Source of the DNA: Gilvimarinus gilvus
GTDB lineage: Bacteria; Pseudomonadota; Gammaproteobacteria; Pseudomonadales; Cellvibrionaceae
DNA: 64,000 nt
NCBI RefSeq assembly: GCF_030518155.1
Contig: NZ_JAULRU010000514.1
Location: forward strand, 62,001 to 126,000
Direction of reading: 5' to 3'
Shown: positions 18,976-29,200 of the stretch, one piece after another
Layout of the letters: the number at the start of each line of letters is the position of its first letter
How positions within the stretch are numbered: the first letter of the stretch is position 1
Program-made: the position numbers and the translations under genes
The notes under the pieces: model-generated
The model's input: the letters and a program-made list of their open reading frames with translations, nothing else
What the model was told of the DNA's origin: nothing
The model's database searches: none

Positions 18976-20103
18976 GTGGTGTCTATTCACGGTAAGTGGT
19001 ATAGCGGCTCGAGTGCACAGCCGACCGAGGCCCTGCTCAGTGTCTCGGATGATGGCCAGCTGCGTGTCACGGCGCAGTCTGATGGGCGTGTGTTGGCGCA
19101 AGAGCTGGCTGCTGTCGCCGCAATTTCGTCGCGTTTGGGCAATACCGCACGCTTTATCAAGTTTGACAGTGGCGCTTCGTTTGAAACCCGTGACAATGAG
19201 CAAGTCGATGCGATACAAAAGCAGTGGCAGGGCGGACGCAAAGGCCTTCTGCACGCACTGGAGTCGCACATGGGGCTGGTTGTGGCGTCTGCGGTCATTG
19301 TGGCTGCGCTCATGTGGGGTGGCGCGATTTGGGGGGTTCCCGCTGCCTCTAAAGCCATTGCGTATAAGTTGCCGCAAGACTCGCTGGACACGGTTGCCGA
19401 AGAAACCCTGGCCATTCTGGATAGAATACATTTTGCCCCCAGTGAACTTAGCGATGTGCGCAAAGCCGAGTTGCATAAACATTTTGCACCAGTGTTAGCC
19501 GAGTATCCGCAGTTACCTTTAACCGTCATTTTTCGCCATGGTGGTGAAATTGGGGCCAATGCTTTTGCCTTGCCCAATGGCACCATGATTTTTACCGACG
19601 AAATGGTTGAGCTGGCGCACTCTGACGATGAGCTCGTGGCTGTGCTCGCCCATGAAATTGGCCACGTTGCCTTGCGCCACAGTATGCGCGCAGCCATTGC
19701 CAATACAATACTGGGGTTTGTTTATGTGACACTAGTCGGTGACGGTACGGCGTTAAGTGATTTGATGATCGGTTTACCAGTGGCGCTGACGACCTTTTCT
19801 TATTCTCGCAGCCATGAGACTGAGGCCGACGAGTTCTCCGCCGCCTACCTGGATCGCTCCAATATAGATCGCACACGATTCATTGACCTTATGCACAGGC
19901 TTGGAGAAACTGCTGCCTGCACACGCCTGATCGAAGACTCCAAAGAGTACGACCTGGAATCTTTGAACGACGACGAAAGGTTGGAGGTGTGTGAGGCCTT
20001 GGCGAGCGATCATTCCGATGATAGCGCCAGTATGTGGTTGGGGTATTTATCCACGCATCCCGATCTGGAAGAGCGCCTTGAAGCGTTCCGTGCTCAACAG
20101 TAG
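18976..20103 (+). CDS. M48-family membrane metalloprotease
   Basis: 375 residues, GTG start with GGAG upstream. One membrane segment at about 97-120, then a zincin domain with HEIGH ([14 protein letters not shown]) and the downstream Glu ligand in SRSHETEADEFSAAYL. Related to HtpX/Oma1-type peptidases. The 95 N-terminal residues before the membrane segment look like a small beta domain. Probably co-transcribed with the DUF898 gene, and the two may act together in the envelope. Confidence 0.88.
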   Translation: MVSIHGKWYSGSSAQPTEALLSVSDDGQLRVTAQSDGRVLAQELAAVAAISSRLGNTARFIKFDSGASFETRDNEQVDAIQKQWQGGRKGLLHALESHMGLVVASAVIVAALMWGGAIWGVPAASKAIAYKLPQDSLDTVAEETLAILDRIHFAPSELSDVRKAELHKHFAPVLAEYPQLPLTVIFRHGGEIGANAFALPNGTMIFTDEMVELAHSDDELVAVLAHEIGHVALRHSMRAAIANTILGFVYVTLVGDGTALSDLMIGLPVALTTFSYSRSHETEADEFSAAYLDRSNIDRTRFIDLMHRLGETAACTRLIEDSKEYDLESLNDDERLEVCEALASDHSDDSASMWLGYLSTHPDLEERLEAFRAQQ

Positions 20104-20107
20104 GCGT

Positions 20108-20207
20108 CTCTGAGCCAGTATCCCGGGCACTCTGCGCTTCGCCCGTCAGGGGCGAGCCCCGGCCCCCAATTCTCTGCAAACCAAGGGCTCCGGGGGCTGG
20201 CTCAGAG
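20108..20207. terminator. large inverted repeat between convergent genes
   Basis: CTCTGAGCCAG at 20108-20118 is perfectly complementary to CTGGCTCAGAG at 20197-20207, and inner CCCGG/CCGGG stretches extend the stem. It fills the whole gap between the M48 gene and the convergent kinase gene, so a bidirectional terminator or a small repeat element are both possible. There is no T-run. Confidence 0.55.
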
Positions 20208-20218
20208 GTTCAAGCGCA

Positions 20219-21223
20219 TTACTGACCGAAAAAGGATGTTTTCAGCTCGTCGTGTTGCGCCGCTTTTAGGCGAGGTCCGTACTGGGTGACGACTTTAGTC
20301 GCGGCCAGATTGGCAAACCTGCCGGCGCGCTCCATTGTTTCGCCTTGGCTTAGCGCATAGAGGAATGCGCCTGCGTACATATCGCCGGCACCGTTAGTGT
20401 CTATCGCGGTGGCCTTAGCGGTAGGAATTTCCATCAGGTTTTCCCCGTCAAACACCAATGAACCGGCCGCGCCCATTGTAATAGCGAAGGTTTTGGCAAT
20501 AGGCTTTAGGGCCGCAATGGCCGCTTCAATGTTTTCGGTTTGGGTGAAACCCAGCGCTTCATCGCGATTGCAGAACAGTAGGTCAACGCCATCGCCGAGC
20601 ATTTCGGCTAATCCATCTTTGAAAAATTGCACCATGGCAGGGTCTGACAGGCTCAGGGCGACTTTGGTATCGCGGCTCTGCGCCAGTTCTCGCAACTTAA
20701 TGGCCGCCGCGCGGCCAGTGTCGGAGCTGACCAAATAGCCTTCGATATAAGCCCACTTAGAGGCGGCGATAGCGCTCTCGTCCAACTCAGCCGTGGAGAC
20801 AGTGGCACTGATACCGAGGTAAGTGTTCATGGTTCGCTCGGCGTCTGGGGTAATCATCACCAGACACTTGCCGGTTATACCCTCATCGCTACCCACATGC
20901 TTGGGATAGCATACTTTAGCGTCTTCGATATCGTTGAGATAAAACTCGCCGTTGTCGTCATTGGCGACTTTACAGGAGTAGAAGTTGTGACAGCCGAAGT
21001 AACCGGCGGCAATAATAGTGTTGGCACCTGAACCGCCGCTGGCGCGCTGTGACGCCACCAAATGATCCTTCAGATAGTCAATCAACTGATGTTGACGCTC
21101 CTCATCGACCAAGGTCATTACGCCTTTATCCACGCCCATGGCTGTTAAGTCTTCATCGGTGACGGTTATCTCGGTGTCGACCAATGCCGCGCCAATGCCG
21201 TAAATGTCGTATTGCTGTGCCAT
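20219..21223 (-). CDS. PfkB-family carbohydrate kinase, adenosine-kinase type
   Basis: 334 residues. The ATP/anion-hole signature is DTNGAGDMYAGAFLYAL near the C-terminus, and GGSGANTIIAAGYFG is the substrate-side Gly-rich motif. The N-terminal YDIYGIGAALVDTEI fits the adenosine-kinase-like branch common in gammaproteobacteria; substrate (adenosine, inosine or a sugar) is inferred only. Single gene, divergent from mrcB. Confidence 0.88.
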   Translation of the reverse strand: MAQQYDIYGIGAALVDTEITVTDEDLTAMGVDKGVMTLVDEERQHQLIDYLKDHLVASQRASGGSGANTIIAAGYFGCHNFYSCKVANDDNGEFYLNDIEDAKVCYPKHVGSDEGITGKCLVMITPDAERTMNTYLGISATVSTAELDESAIAASKWAYIEGYLVSSDTGRAAAIKLRELAQSRDTKVALSLSDPAMVQFFKDGLAEMLGDGVDLLFCNRDEALGFTQTENIEAAIAALKPIAKTFAITMGAAGSLVFDGENLMEIPTAKATAIDTNGAGDMYAGAFLYALSQGETMERAGRFANLAATKVVTQYGPRLKAAQHDELKTSFFGQ

Positions 21224-21343
21224 AGATTGCCTCGTGAACGGAACGGTGCGAGTGGGTTGGAATCTCGCTCACAGGTTCCTTGTAATTGGGCGCACATTAT
21301 GCAAAATAACCGCGCCCTAATCAAAGCTGGTATTCTGACCCCT

Positions 21344-23686
21344 ATGACCAAACGCCGTACCCGCCCAACCAAGCGCAGCCGCAATAAGAACACCAGCCGC
21401 AGTAAACACAGCCGCTCACTGTTCAAGCTTCTGATTCTCTACAGCTTCTGTATAGCGTTTGTGGCCGTTGGATTGTGGGTGTTGTATCTCGATCATGTGG
21501 TGCGCGATAAGTTCGACGGGAAAAAATGGGCGCTGCCCGCTCGTGTGTATGCGCGGCCTCTGGAGCTATACGAAGGCCTGCCAATTACGCCGAATCTGCT
21601 TGAGCGCGAGCTCAATGCGCTCGGCTATCGCTGGGTCGACGCTGTCAGTAAACCCGGCCAATCTAGCCGCCATGGGGCCGGCGAATACACTCGCTATCAG
21701 GTGTACACCCGTGGGTTTGACTTTTGGGATGGGCGCGACCGACCGCAGAAGTTCGAAGTGGTGCTTGGCCCCGTCGGGGTGGCGCGGTTACTGAGCGATG
21801 GCAGCGCGCTACCTCTGGCCCGGCTGGAGCCCGAACAAATCGGTGGTATATACCCTACGCAAAAAGAAGATCGTCTGTTAGTGCAGTTGAAGGATTTACC
21901 GCCGCTACTGGGCGAAACTCTGCTCGCTGTCGAAGACAAGAACTTTCTGAGGCATTGGGGCGTTTCACCAACCGCGATCGCCCGCGCGGCCTGGGTTAAT
22001 TTTCGCTCCGGTCAGGTGGTGCAGGGCGGCAGTACGCTGACCCAACAGCTGGTGAAAAATTTCTATTTAAGCCACGAACGCAGCCTGGCCCGCAAGGCCC
22101 AGGAAGCGGCTATGTCGGTATTGCTGGAGCTGCATTACAGCAAAGCCGAAATTCTTGAAACCTACATCAATGAAGTGTTTTTAGGCCAGAGCGGTGCCAG
22201 GGCCATTCACGGCTTTGGTCTTGCCGCGCAACATTACTTTCAGGTGCCGGTATCGGAGCTCGATACCCCGAAAGTGGCCCTGTTGGTTGGGCTGGTTAAA
22301 GGTGCGTCCTATTACAACCCCTGGCGCAACCCGGAGCGGGCAAAAAAACGCCGCAATCTGGTTCTGGGCGTTATGCATCGCGAGGGTTTGATCAGTAGCG
22401 CTGAGCTCAACCGGGCACAGGCGGCGCCATTGGGAGTGGTCAAATCTGGTAGTCGTTCCCAGACCACCTACCCGGCCTTTGTGGACCTGGTAAAACGTCA
22501 GCTCGCCCGGGACTATAAAACCGAAGATCTGCAGAGTGAAGGCCTGCGTATTTTCACGACTCTCTCACCGATGGTACAACGCCAGGCCGAGGATGCCGTA
22601 GCCAAGCGTTTGGCCAATCTGGAGCAGGCCTACAACACCGAAAATTTGCAAGCGGCCATGGTGGTTACCTCGGTGGGTGCGGGCGAAGTCCTGGCCGTTG
22701 TGGGCGATAAAAATCCGCGCTACGCGGGTTTCAACCGCGCTCTGGATGCGCATCGGCAAATTGGCTCGCTGATGAAGCCACTGGTGTATTTGTCGGCACT
22801 GGAGCAGCCCGCTCGTTATCACTTAGGCACTCTGATTTCAGATGATCCGGTAACGGTCACCAGCGACGACGGGCAGTTATGGCAGCCACAGAACTATTCG
22901 CGGCAAAGCCATGGCGAGGTGCCTTTGCTGGAGGCCTTGGTGCGCTCTTACAATCAAGCGACCGCGCGGCTCGGTATGCAGCTGGGCTTGCAACAGGTGG
23001 CTTACAGTTTGGAACGAGCGGGCTTTAGCGGGCATATTCCTGCGGTGCCGGCCATGACCTTGGGCGCCGTAGACATGTCACCGATTGAAGTGGCCGGTAT
23101 TTATCATACGCTCGCGGCCGAAGGCACCTATACGCCCTTGCGGGCTATTCGCGATGTGCTCACCGCAACCGGGGAACCTTTAAAGCGCTACCCGCTAACC
23201 ATTGAACAGCGTTTTAGCGAAGCGGCCGCCTTTCAAATTCAGTACGCTTTGCAAGCCGTGCTGCGCGAGGGTACCGGTCGCGCTGTGTATCATCGTTTTC
23301 CGGCGGATTTACCACTGGCCGGTAAAACGGGCACCACCAACGATCAGCGCGATAGCTGGTTTGCAGGTTTTAGCGGGCAACATCTCGCGGTAAGCTGGGT
23401 TGGGCGGGACGATAATAGCCCCATGCCACTGACCGGCAGTGGTGGCGCTCTTAAGGTGTGGGCCGATTTAATGAGTCAGTTACCGACTCGTGGGGTAAAC
23501 TTAACGCCACCCGAATCGGTGTCCTTTGACTGGATTGATGCCCGCACCGGTTTGCTTAGCGCTGAGGGCTGCGAAGGGGCTTTGTGGTTGCCCATGGTGA
23601 CCCGCTACACTCCCAGTGCAGCGGAACCCTGTCGCTTACAGCAAAAGCAACAAGAGCGAAGCTGGTGGCATAGATTCTGGAATTAA
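21344..23686 (+). CDS. mrcB: penicillin-binding protein 1B (bifunctional transglycosylase/transpeptidase)
   Basis: 780 residues from the ATG at 21344, which gives a basic cytoplasmic head (TKRRTRPTKRSRNKNTS) and one membrane anchor (LLILYSFCIAFVAVGLWVL); the ATG at 21212 would extend it by 44 residues. Order: UB2H-like region, GT51 transglycosylase with EDKNFLRHWG and GGSTLTQQLVKN, then transpeptidase with catalytic SLMK (IGSLMKPLVYL), SYN (VRSYNQATARLG) and KTGTTN. Polymerises and cross-links peptidoglycan. The TPR lipoprotein gene just downstream could encode an LpoB-like partner, but this is only a guess from position. Confidence 0.96.
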   Translation: MTKRRTRPTKRSRNKNTSRSKHSRSLFKLLILYSFCIAFVAVGLWVLYLDHVVRDKFDGKKWALPARVYARPLELYEGLPITPNLLERELNALGYRWVDAVSKPGQSSRHGAGEYTRYQVYTRGFDFWDGRDRPQKFEVVLGPVGVARLLSDGSALPLARLEPEQIGGIYPTQKEDRLLVQLKDLPPLLGETLLAVEDKNFLRHWGVSPTAIARAAWVNFRSGQVVQGGSTLTQQLVKNFYLSHERSLARKAQEAAMSVLLELHYSKAEILETYINEVFLGQSGARAIHGFGLAAQHYFQVPVSELDTPKVALLVGLVKGASYYNPWRNPERAKKRRNLVLGVMHREGLISSAELNRAQAAPLGVVKSGSRSQTTYPAFVDLVKRQLARDYKTEDLQSEGLRIFTTLSPMVQRQAEDAVAKRLANLEQAYNTENLQAAMVVTSVGAGEVLAVVGDKNPRYAGFNRALDAHRQIGSLMKPLVYLSALEQPARYHLGTLISDDPVTVTSDDGQLWQPQNYSRQSHGEVPLLEALVRSYNQATARLGMQLGLQQVAYSLERAGFSGHIPAVPAMTLGAVDMSPIEVAGIYHTLAAEGTYTPLRAIRDVLTATGEPLKRYPLTIEQRFSEAAAFQIQYALQAVLREGTGRAVYHRFPADLPLAGKTGTTNDQRDSWFAGFSGQHLAVSWVGRDDNSPMPLTGSGGALKVWADLMSQLPTRGVNLTPPESVSFDWIDARTGLLSAEGCEGALWLPMVTRYTPSAAEPCRLQQKQQERSWWHRFWN

Positions 23687-23738
23687 TGTTTGATTTTACG
23701 TGCAGACAGTCATGCGTTTGACGGTATTGGTAGATTTA

Positions 23739-24248
23739 ATGAAGTGTTTAAGTAGGCAAACTACGTTTTTATGGGTGATATCTGCGTTTCTGGTGACAGG
23801 GTGCGCTACGCACGCTCCGGCGCCCGTCAGTGACGCTTCGCGTGGTCAAGTTTTGGATACCCAGGTAGATAATCCGGCGATAGATGACGCAGGCGGCTCA
23901 GCGAATCAGCCCGTTACTGCAGGGCCGGTTCCGCCAGTGACAAAAGCAGAGGAGCCCTTTGTCCTGCCCCAGGAGCGCGGCCGTCCGTCTGCGGTTGACG
24001 CACTGTTGGAGCGTTCAAGTGATGAGTATCAGCGCGGCGATTACCAGCGCTCTGTGGCAACCGCAGAAAGGGCTTTGCGTATTGACCGACGCAGTGGCGA
24101 GGTCTATTTGTTGCTGGCTCAAAACTACCATCGCCTTGGCAATCCACAACAGGCGGCACAATTTGCCCGTCAGGGGTTGCGCTATAGCAGTGACGACCGC
24201 ACGCTTACCTGGCAGTTAGAGCGTCTGTTGGCGAAAGTCGATGGATAA
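23739..24248 (+). CDS. TPR-domain lipoprotein downstream of mrcB
   Basis: 169 residues from ATG 23739 (MKCLSRQTTFLWVISAFLVTGC, lipobox LVTGC); a GTG at 23700 and an ATG at 23712 are in frame upstream. After a Pro-rich spacer the last 75 residues form two TPRs (SVATAERALRIDRRSGEVYL, LLAQNYHRLGNPQQAAQFAR). Located 13-50 nt after mrcB and probably co-transcribed. Proteins of this type follow mrcB in Pseudomonas-like genomes; role not established by sequence. Confidence 0.8.
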   Translation: MKCLSRQTTFLWVISAFLVTGCATHAPAPVSDASRGQVLDTQVDNPAIDDAGGSANQPVTAGPVPPVTKAEEPFVLPQERGRPSAVDALLERSSDEYQRGDYQRSVATAERALRIDRRSGEVYLLLAQNYHRLGNPQQAAQFARQGLRYSSDDRTLTWQLERLLAKVDG

Positions 24249-24300
24249 CGAGGTGGTGTGAACCTTTTTTCAAAAAGACGCTCTGAGGGTTATACTTGCA

Positions 24301-24391
24301 ACGGTGAACGGTGAACGGTGAACGGTGAACGGTGAACGGTGAACGGTGAACGGTGAACGGTGAACGGTGAACGGTGAACGGTGAACGGTGA
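24301..24391. repeat. tandem array of 7-bp unit ACGGTGA (13 copies)
   Basis: Thirteen perfect copies in 91 bases, in the gap between the TPR lipoprotein and the copper genes. Read on the other strand the unit is CCGTTCA, which fits the degenerate CCGTNNN run at 36914-36961. Both family and period (7) match other intergenic arrays of the window. Because 7 is not a multiple of 3, copy-number change would shift frame if translated, but it lies outside genes. Confidence 0.97.
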
Positions 24392-24435
24392 AGCCTCGAA
24401 GTTTTCCAATAAACACATAACGTTGAATCAAACAA

Positions 24436-24813
24436 ATGTTGGCACGCGGGTTATTCATTACAATTTTTATTCTGCAGGGGCTGTTCAGTTCAGCCTTTGC
24501 TATGCCCGTGGTCAGTAAGTCGCAAGCAGCCATCGCCGAAAATGCTATGGCCACGAATGCTAAGGCCGAGCACGCTATGGCCAATTGTCACGGCGGGCTC
24601 AGCCCGGACTCGTCGCCAGCAATCGCAACGCAAACAGATTCCGAACAGTGTGCCGGTGTTTGTTGTTGCCCTGGTATGTGCAGCTCGGCCCCGATATTAA
24701 CTTTAGAAGTATTCATTTTTCCTCATGTAAATCGCCGCGGTTTTGAGTTAGTAACCGCTCAAGCGGTTATTGCTCGCCCCTCCAGCCTTTATCGTCCCCC
24801 CAATTTAATCTGA
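24436..24813 (+). CDS. small Cys/His/Met-rich secreted protein of a copper locus (CopL-like)
   Basis: 125 residues with a signal peptide (LFITIFILQGLFSSAFA), then Met/His-containing sequence (AEHAMANCHGG), a Cys cluster CAGVCCCPGMC and the C-terminal SSLYRPPNLI. This arrangement resembles the small CopL/DUF2946-type proteins that precede copper-resistance genes; metal binding is inferred from the cysteines. There is no clear ribosome site before the ATG. It lies 88 nt before cusB on the same strand. Confidence 0.7.
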   Translation: MLARGLFITIFILQGLFSSAFAMPVVSKSQAAIAENAMATNAKAEHAMANCHGGLSPDSSPAIATQTDSEQCAGVCCCPGMCSSAPILTLEVFIFPHVNRRGFELVTAQAVIARPSSLYRPPNLI

Positions 24814-24901
24814 CACAGGATAGGTGCGCCTTGCGTTTAAGGGCATCGATTTGGCAGAAACCCTATTTGGGTCAAAAATTTACAAACTGTGAGCAGGTAT
24901 T

Positions 24902-26230
24902 ATGTTTGGGAAATACTTTTCGGTAGCGTTCATCGCGAGCGTTATTGGGTTGTGTGGTGGTTACTTTTTCGCCGCGCAGCTGGACGCTTCAAAAGAGAAT
25001 CCATCGACAGCACCGACTCGTGCGTCGGCTGAACCACTGTATTGGGTTGCGCCCATGGATGCGACTTTTCGCCGGGACGCTCCCGGTCAGTCGCCGATGG
25101 GTATGGATTTGGTGCCGGTTTACGCGGACGATGTTGCTGCCGATGAAGCCGATGTTCAAATATCACCTTCGGTGGTGCAGCAATTGGGGGTGACCACCGC
25201 ACAAGCTCGCGCCCGCGCCCTTAACCCCCAAATTAAAGCGGCAGGTTTTGTCAGTTTTAATAAGCAAACACTGGCACATTTTCACTTGCGTGCGACGGGT
25301 TGGATTTCCAACCTATCGGTCAATGCCGTGGGTGATCCAGTCGCGCCAGGGCAGAAACTGTTTGACTTCTATTCGCCGGATATTCGCAATACTCAGCAGG
25401 AATTCCTACAAGCTCTGTCCAGTGGCAATAACGGTTTAATCCGGGCTTCCAAAGCTAAGCTCGTTGCGCAAGGGGTACCGGCTTCGGAAATAGCAGATCT
25501 TGCCAAAACGCGCCAAATAAAATCGGCAATTGCTTATTACGCGCAAAGCTCCGGAGTCGTTGCGGAGCTTAATGTGGCCAACGGTAGTTATGTTTCCTTA
25601 GAGCAAAATACGCTGTCAATTGGACCATTGAGTAATGTGTGGGTGATTGCCGAAGTGTTTGAGCGCCAAGCGGGGCTTTTGTCCGGAGGGCTTAACGTGG
25701 AGATTCGATCGAGAGCGTACCCCGGGCGAAGCTGGCAAGGGACCATTGATTATGTATACCCCGTTATTAACCCAGCCAATCGCACGACGCGAGCTCGAAT
25801 AGTGGTGACCAATACAGATTTAAGCTTGCGACCGAATATGTTGGCCGAAGTGTTTATCGACACGGACCGTCAAGACGTTCATTTAAGTGTGCCGGAAAAC
25901 GCCGTTATACGAACGGGGCGCGGAGATAGAGTTGTGCGCGAAGTGGCGCCCGGTGTGTTTCGCTCCACAGTGGTCGCCACAGGTATTAGCGCCAACGGCT
26001 ACACCGAAGTCATTGCAGGGTTAGGCAATGGCGATACAGTGGTAACCAACGCCCAGTTTTTGATTGATTCCGAATCCAGCATTCATATTGAACTAGAGCG
26101 TCTTTCGCAGCCGGCTGATAAGACAATGAATCATTCGCAAATGAATCGCTCTGAAATAGATCACGCGGCGATGGACCACAGCCAGATGAATCACTCGCAA
26201 CATAAAGAAGATAATGGAGGCGAGCTGTGA
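24902..26230 (+). CDS. cusB: CusB-type periplasmic adaptor of a heavy-metal RND efflux system
   Basis: 442 residues. An N-terminal membrane/signal segment, then a heavy-metal-binding motif (WVAPMDATFRRDAPGQSPMGMDLVPVY), followed by the membrane-fusion-protein fold (barrel-sandwich, helical hairpin, beta-barrel), ending in a Met/His-rich tail (DHAAMDHSQMNHSQHK). The tail replaces the N-terminal Met sites of E. coli CusB as a likely Cu(I)/Ag(I) ligand. Overlaps cusA by 4 nt. Confidence 0.93.
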   Translation: MFGKYFSVAFIASVIGLCGGYFFAAQLDASKENPSTAPTRASAEPLYWVAPMDATFRRDAPGQSPMGMDLVPVYADDVAADEADVQISPSVVQQLGVTTAQARARALNPQIKAAGFVSFNKQTLAHFHLRATGWISNLSVNAVGDPVAPGQKLFDFYSPDIRNTQQEFLQALSSGNNGLIRASKAKLVAQGVPASEIADLAKTRQIKSAIAYYAQSSGVVAELNVANGSYVSLEQNTLSIGPLSNVWVIAEVFERQAGLLSGGLNVEIRSRAYPGRSWQGTIDYVYPVINPANRTTRARIVVTNTDLSLRPNMLAEVFIDTDRQDVHLSVPENAVIRTGRGDRVVREVAPGVFRSTVVATGISANGYTEVIAGLGNGDTVVTNAQFLIDSESSIHIELERLSQPADKTMNHSQMNRSEIDHAAMDHSQMNHSQHKEDNGGEL

Positions 26231-29200
26231 TTGGCCGAATAATATTTTGGTCGGTAAACAATCGGCCGCTTATTTTGTTGGCGAGTGTGGTCCTGCTGAT
26301 GGTCGGCGTGTATTCACTGCAAAAAACGCCGGTGGATGCGATTCCAGATTTGTCCGATGTGCAGGTGATTGTCAAAACCCGTTACCCCGGTCAGGCGCCG
26401 CAAGTCGTACAGGATCAGGTGACCTACCCGTTGACCTCCGCCATGTTGGCTGTGCCCGGTGCGAAAACTGTGCGCGGTTTTTCTTTTTTTGGTGACTCTT
26501 TCGTTTATGTCTTGTTTGAGGAGGGCACCGATTTGTACTGGGCCCGCTCGCGGGTGTTGGAGTATCTCAATCAAGTCAGTGGGCAATTGCCGGAGACCGC
26601 GCGAACCGAGTTAGGGCCTGACGCCACAGGTGTAGGCTGGGTGTTCAACTACGCCCTGGTGGATCGCACCGGTAAGCATGACCTGGAGGCGTTAACCCGC
26701 TTACAAAACTGGTTTTTAAAATACGAATTACAGGCTGTTGCTGGCGTGTCTGAAGTGGCTACTATTGGCGGCATGGACAGACAGTATCAAGTGGAGGTAG
26801 ACCCAAATCGTTTGCGCGCTTACGGCGTACCTTTGGCACAGGTGGTTACGGCCATTCGTCGAGCCAACGCTGAGGCGGGCGCCTCAGTGGTTGAAATGGC
26901 TGAAGCAGAATATATGGTTCGCACAACCGGTTACATCGAAACGCTCGCGGACTTGCAAGCGGTACCGCTGGGTGTCAGTGATGATGGGACAGCGCTTAGC
27001 TTAGATGATATTGCCGATATTAAGTTGGTGCCGACTATGCGTCGTGGTATAGCGGAACTCAATGGCGAGGGTGAAGTAGTCGGCGGTATCGTTGTCATGC
27101 GCAGTGGCGAGAATGCCGCCGGTGTTATAGCGCGGGTTAAAGATAAAATCAGTGACCTTGAGGCCAGCTTGCCGGAGGGCGTAGAAATCGTTACTACCTA
27201 CGATCGCTCGCGGCTGATTTATGCGGCGGTAAAGAACCTTTATCAGAAGCTGGGTGAAGAGTTTCTGGTGGTAGTATTGGTGTGCGCCCTGTTTTTGTTT
27301 CACTTGCGCTCGGCCTTGGTGGTGTTGGTAAGTTTGCCGCTGGGCATTCTCGCCAGCTTTATCATTATGAAAGGGCAGGGTATCAATGCCAATATCATGT
27401 CACTCGGTGGTGTTGCCATTGCCATCGGTGCCATGGTCGATGGCGCCGTGGTGATGATTGAAAATCTGCACCGCCACCTTGAAGAGCACTCGGGTGAAAA
27501 ACTCACCGGGGAGGCGCGCTGGCGTTTGGTGGCAAACTCCGCCGTGGAGGTAGGGCCGGCGCTGTTCTTCTCGCTGTTGATCATTACCGCGAGTTTCTTG
27601 CCGGTATTTGCTTTGGGCGCGCAGGAAGGCAAACTCTTTAGCCCATTGGCTTACACTAAAACCTACGCCATGGCCTGTGCGGCGGGGTTGGCTATTACGT
27701 TGGTGCCGGTACTCTTAGGTTATTTTGTGCGCGGTAAAATTGTGCCCGAGCGGCGCAACCCGATTAACCGTTTGTTAATCGCCAGCTACCGGCCGCTGCT
27801 TAGCTTGGTGCTGCGCTTTCCCAAACTTACCCTGCTTGCCACAGTGATCATAATGGCCGTGGGTTTGTATCCGGCCACCAAGTTAGGCAGTGAGTTTATG
27901 CCCCCGCTGGATGAAGGCGATTTAATGTATATGCCTACCACCTACGCGGGCTTGTCCATTGGCGAGGCGCGGCAAATACTGCAGCAAACCGACAAGCTGA
28001 TTAAAACCATTCCTGAAGTGGCTACGGTGTTTGGCAAAATCGGCCGGGCCGATACCGCCACAGACCCGGCACCGCTGACTATGATTGAAACGGTCATTCA
28101 GTTTAAACCGCAGGACCAGTGGCGGGCGGGTGTGGATATGAAACAGATCAAGCGCGAGCTTAATCAGCGGATTAATTTTCCGGGTTTAACCAATGCCTGG
28201 GTTATGCCCATCAAAACGCGGATTGATATGCTCTCCACCGGTATTAAAACTCCGGTAGGGATCAAAATAGCGGGGCCTGATTTAAGCGTAATCAATCGCC
28301 TGGGAACCGAGCTGGAGTCTTTGCTGCAAGACGTTGAGGGAACCGCATCGGCTTATGCGGAACGGGTTGCCGGTGGCCGCTATATCAACATTGATATTCA
28401 GCGTGACCAAGCCGCTCGCTATGGTTTGAATATCGCCGATGTGCAGGCGGTAGTGCGCGCTGCCATCGGTGGTGAAATGATTACGCAAACGGTGCAGGGC
28501 GAAGCCCGTTACCCGGTCAGTATGCGCTTTCCGCAAAGCTACCGTGACTCGCCCGAGCAGATCGCGGGCCTGCCCATCGTAACGCCTACCGGTGTCACCC
28601 TGGCACTGGAGGATATCGCGGATGTAGCCGTGGAAGATGGCCCGCCGATGATCAAAAGTGAAAACGCGCGTTTAAATGGCTGGGTCTTTGTCGATACGAA
28701 CACCTCAGACATTGGTGGGTTCGTTGCGCGGGCACAAGCGCACGTTGAGCAACAGCTGGAGCTGCCCCCGGGCTACTCGCTAAATTGGGGCGGGCAGTTC
28801 GAATATATGCAGCGTGCGGCCGAGCGTTTAACGCTGGTCGTGCCGATTACCTTAGCGGTCATTGTTTTGTTGCTCTACTTAAATTTCCGGCAGTTTACTC
28901 CGGTACTGATTATTTTGGTGACCTTGCCGTTCTCATTAATTGGCGGAATTGCGCTGATGAGCCTGCTCGGATTTAACTGGTCGGTTGCCGTTGCCATGGG
29001 CTTTATAGCGCTCGCAGGCGTGGCCGTTGAAATTGGAGTGTTGATGCTGGTGTATCTGGACTTGTCATACCGCGATGCTTGCCAAAAATCCGGGTCGTTA
29101 ACGCCGCAACAGGTAATGGAAGCGGTGCGGGAGGGCGCTCTGCGCCGCTTGCGGCCCATTGTGATGACAGCGGCCACCCTATTTGCGGGCCTTCTGCCCA

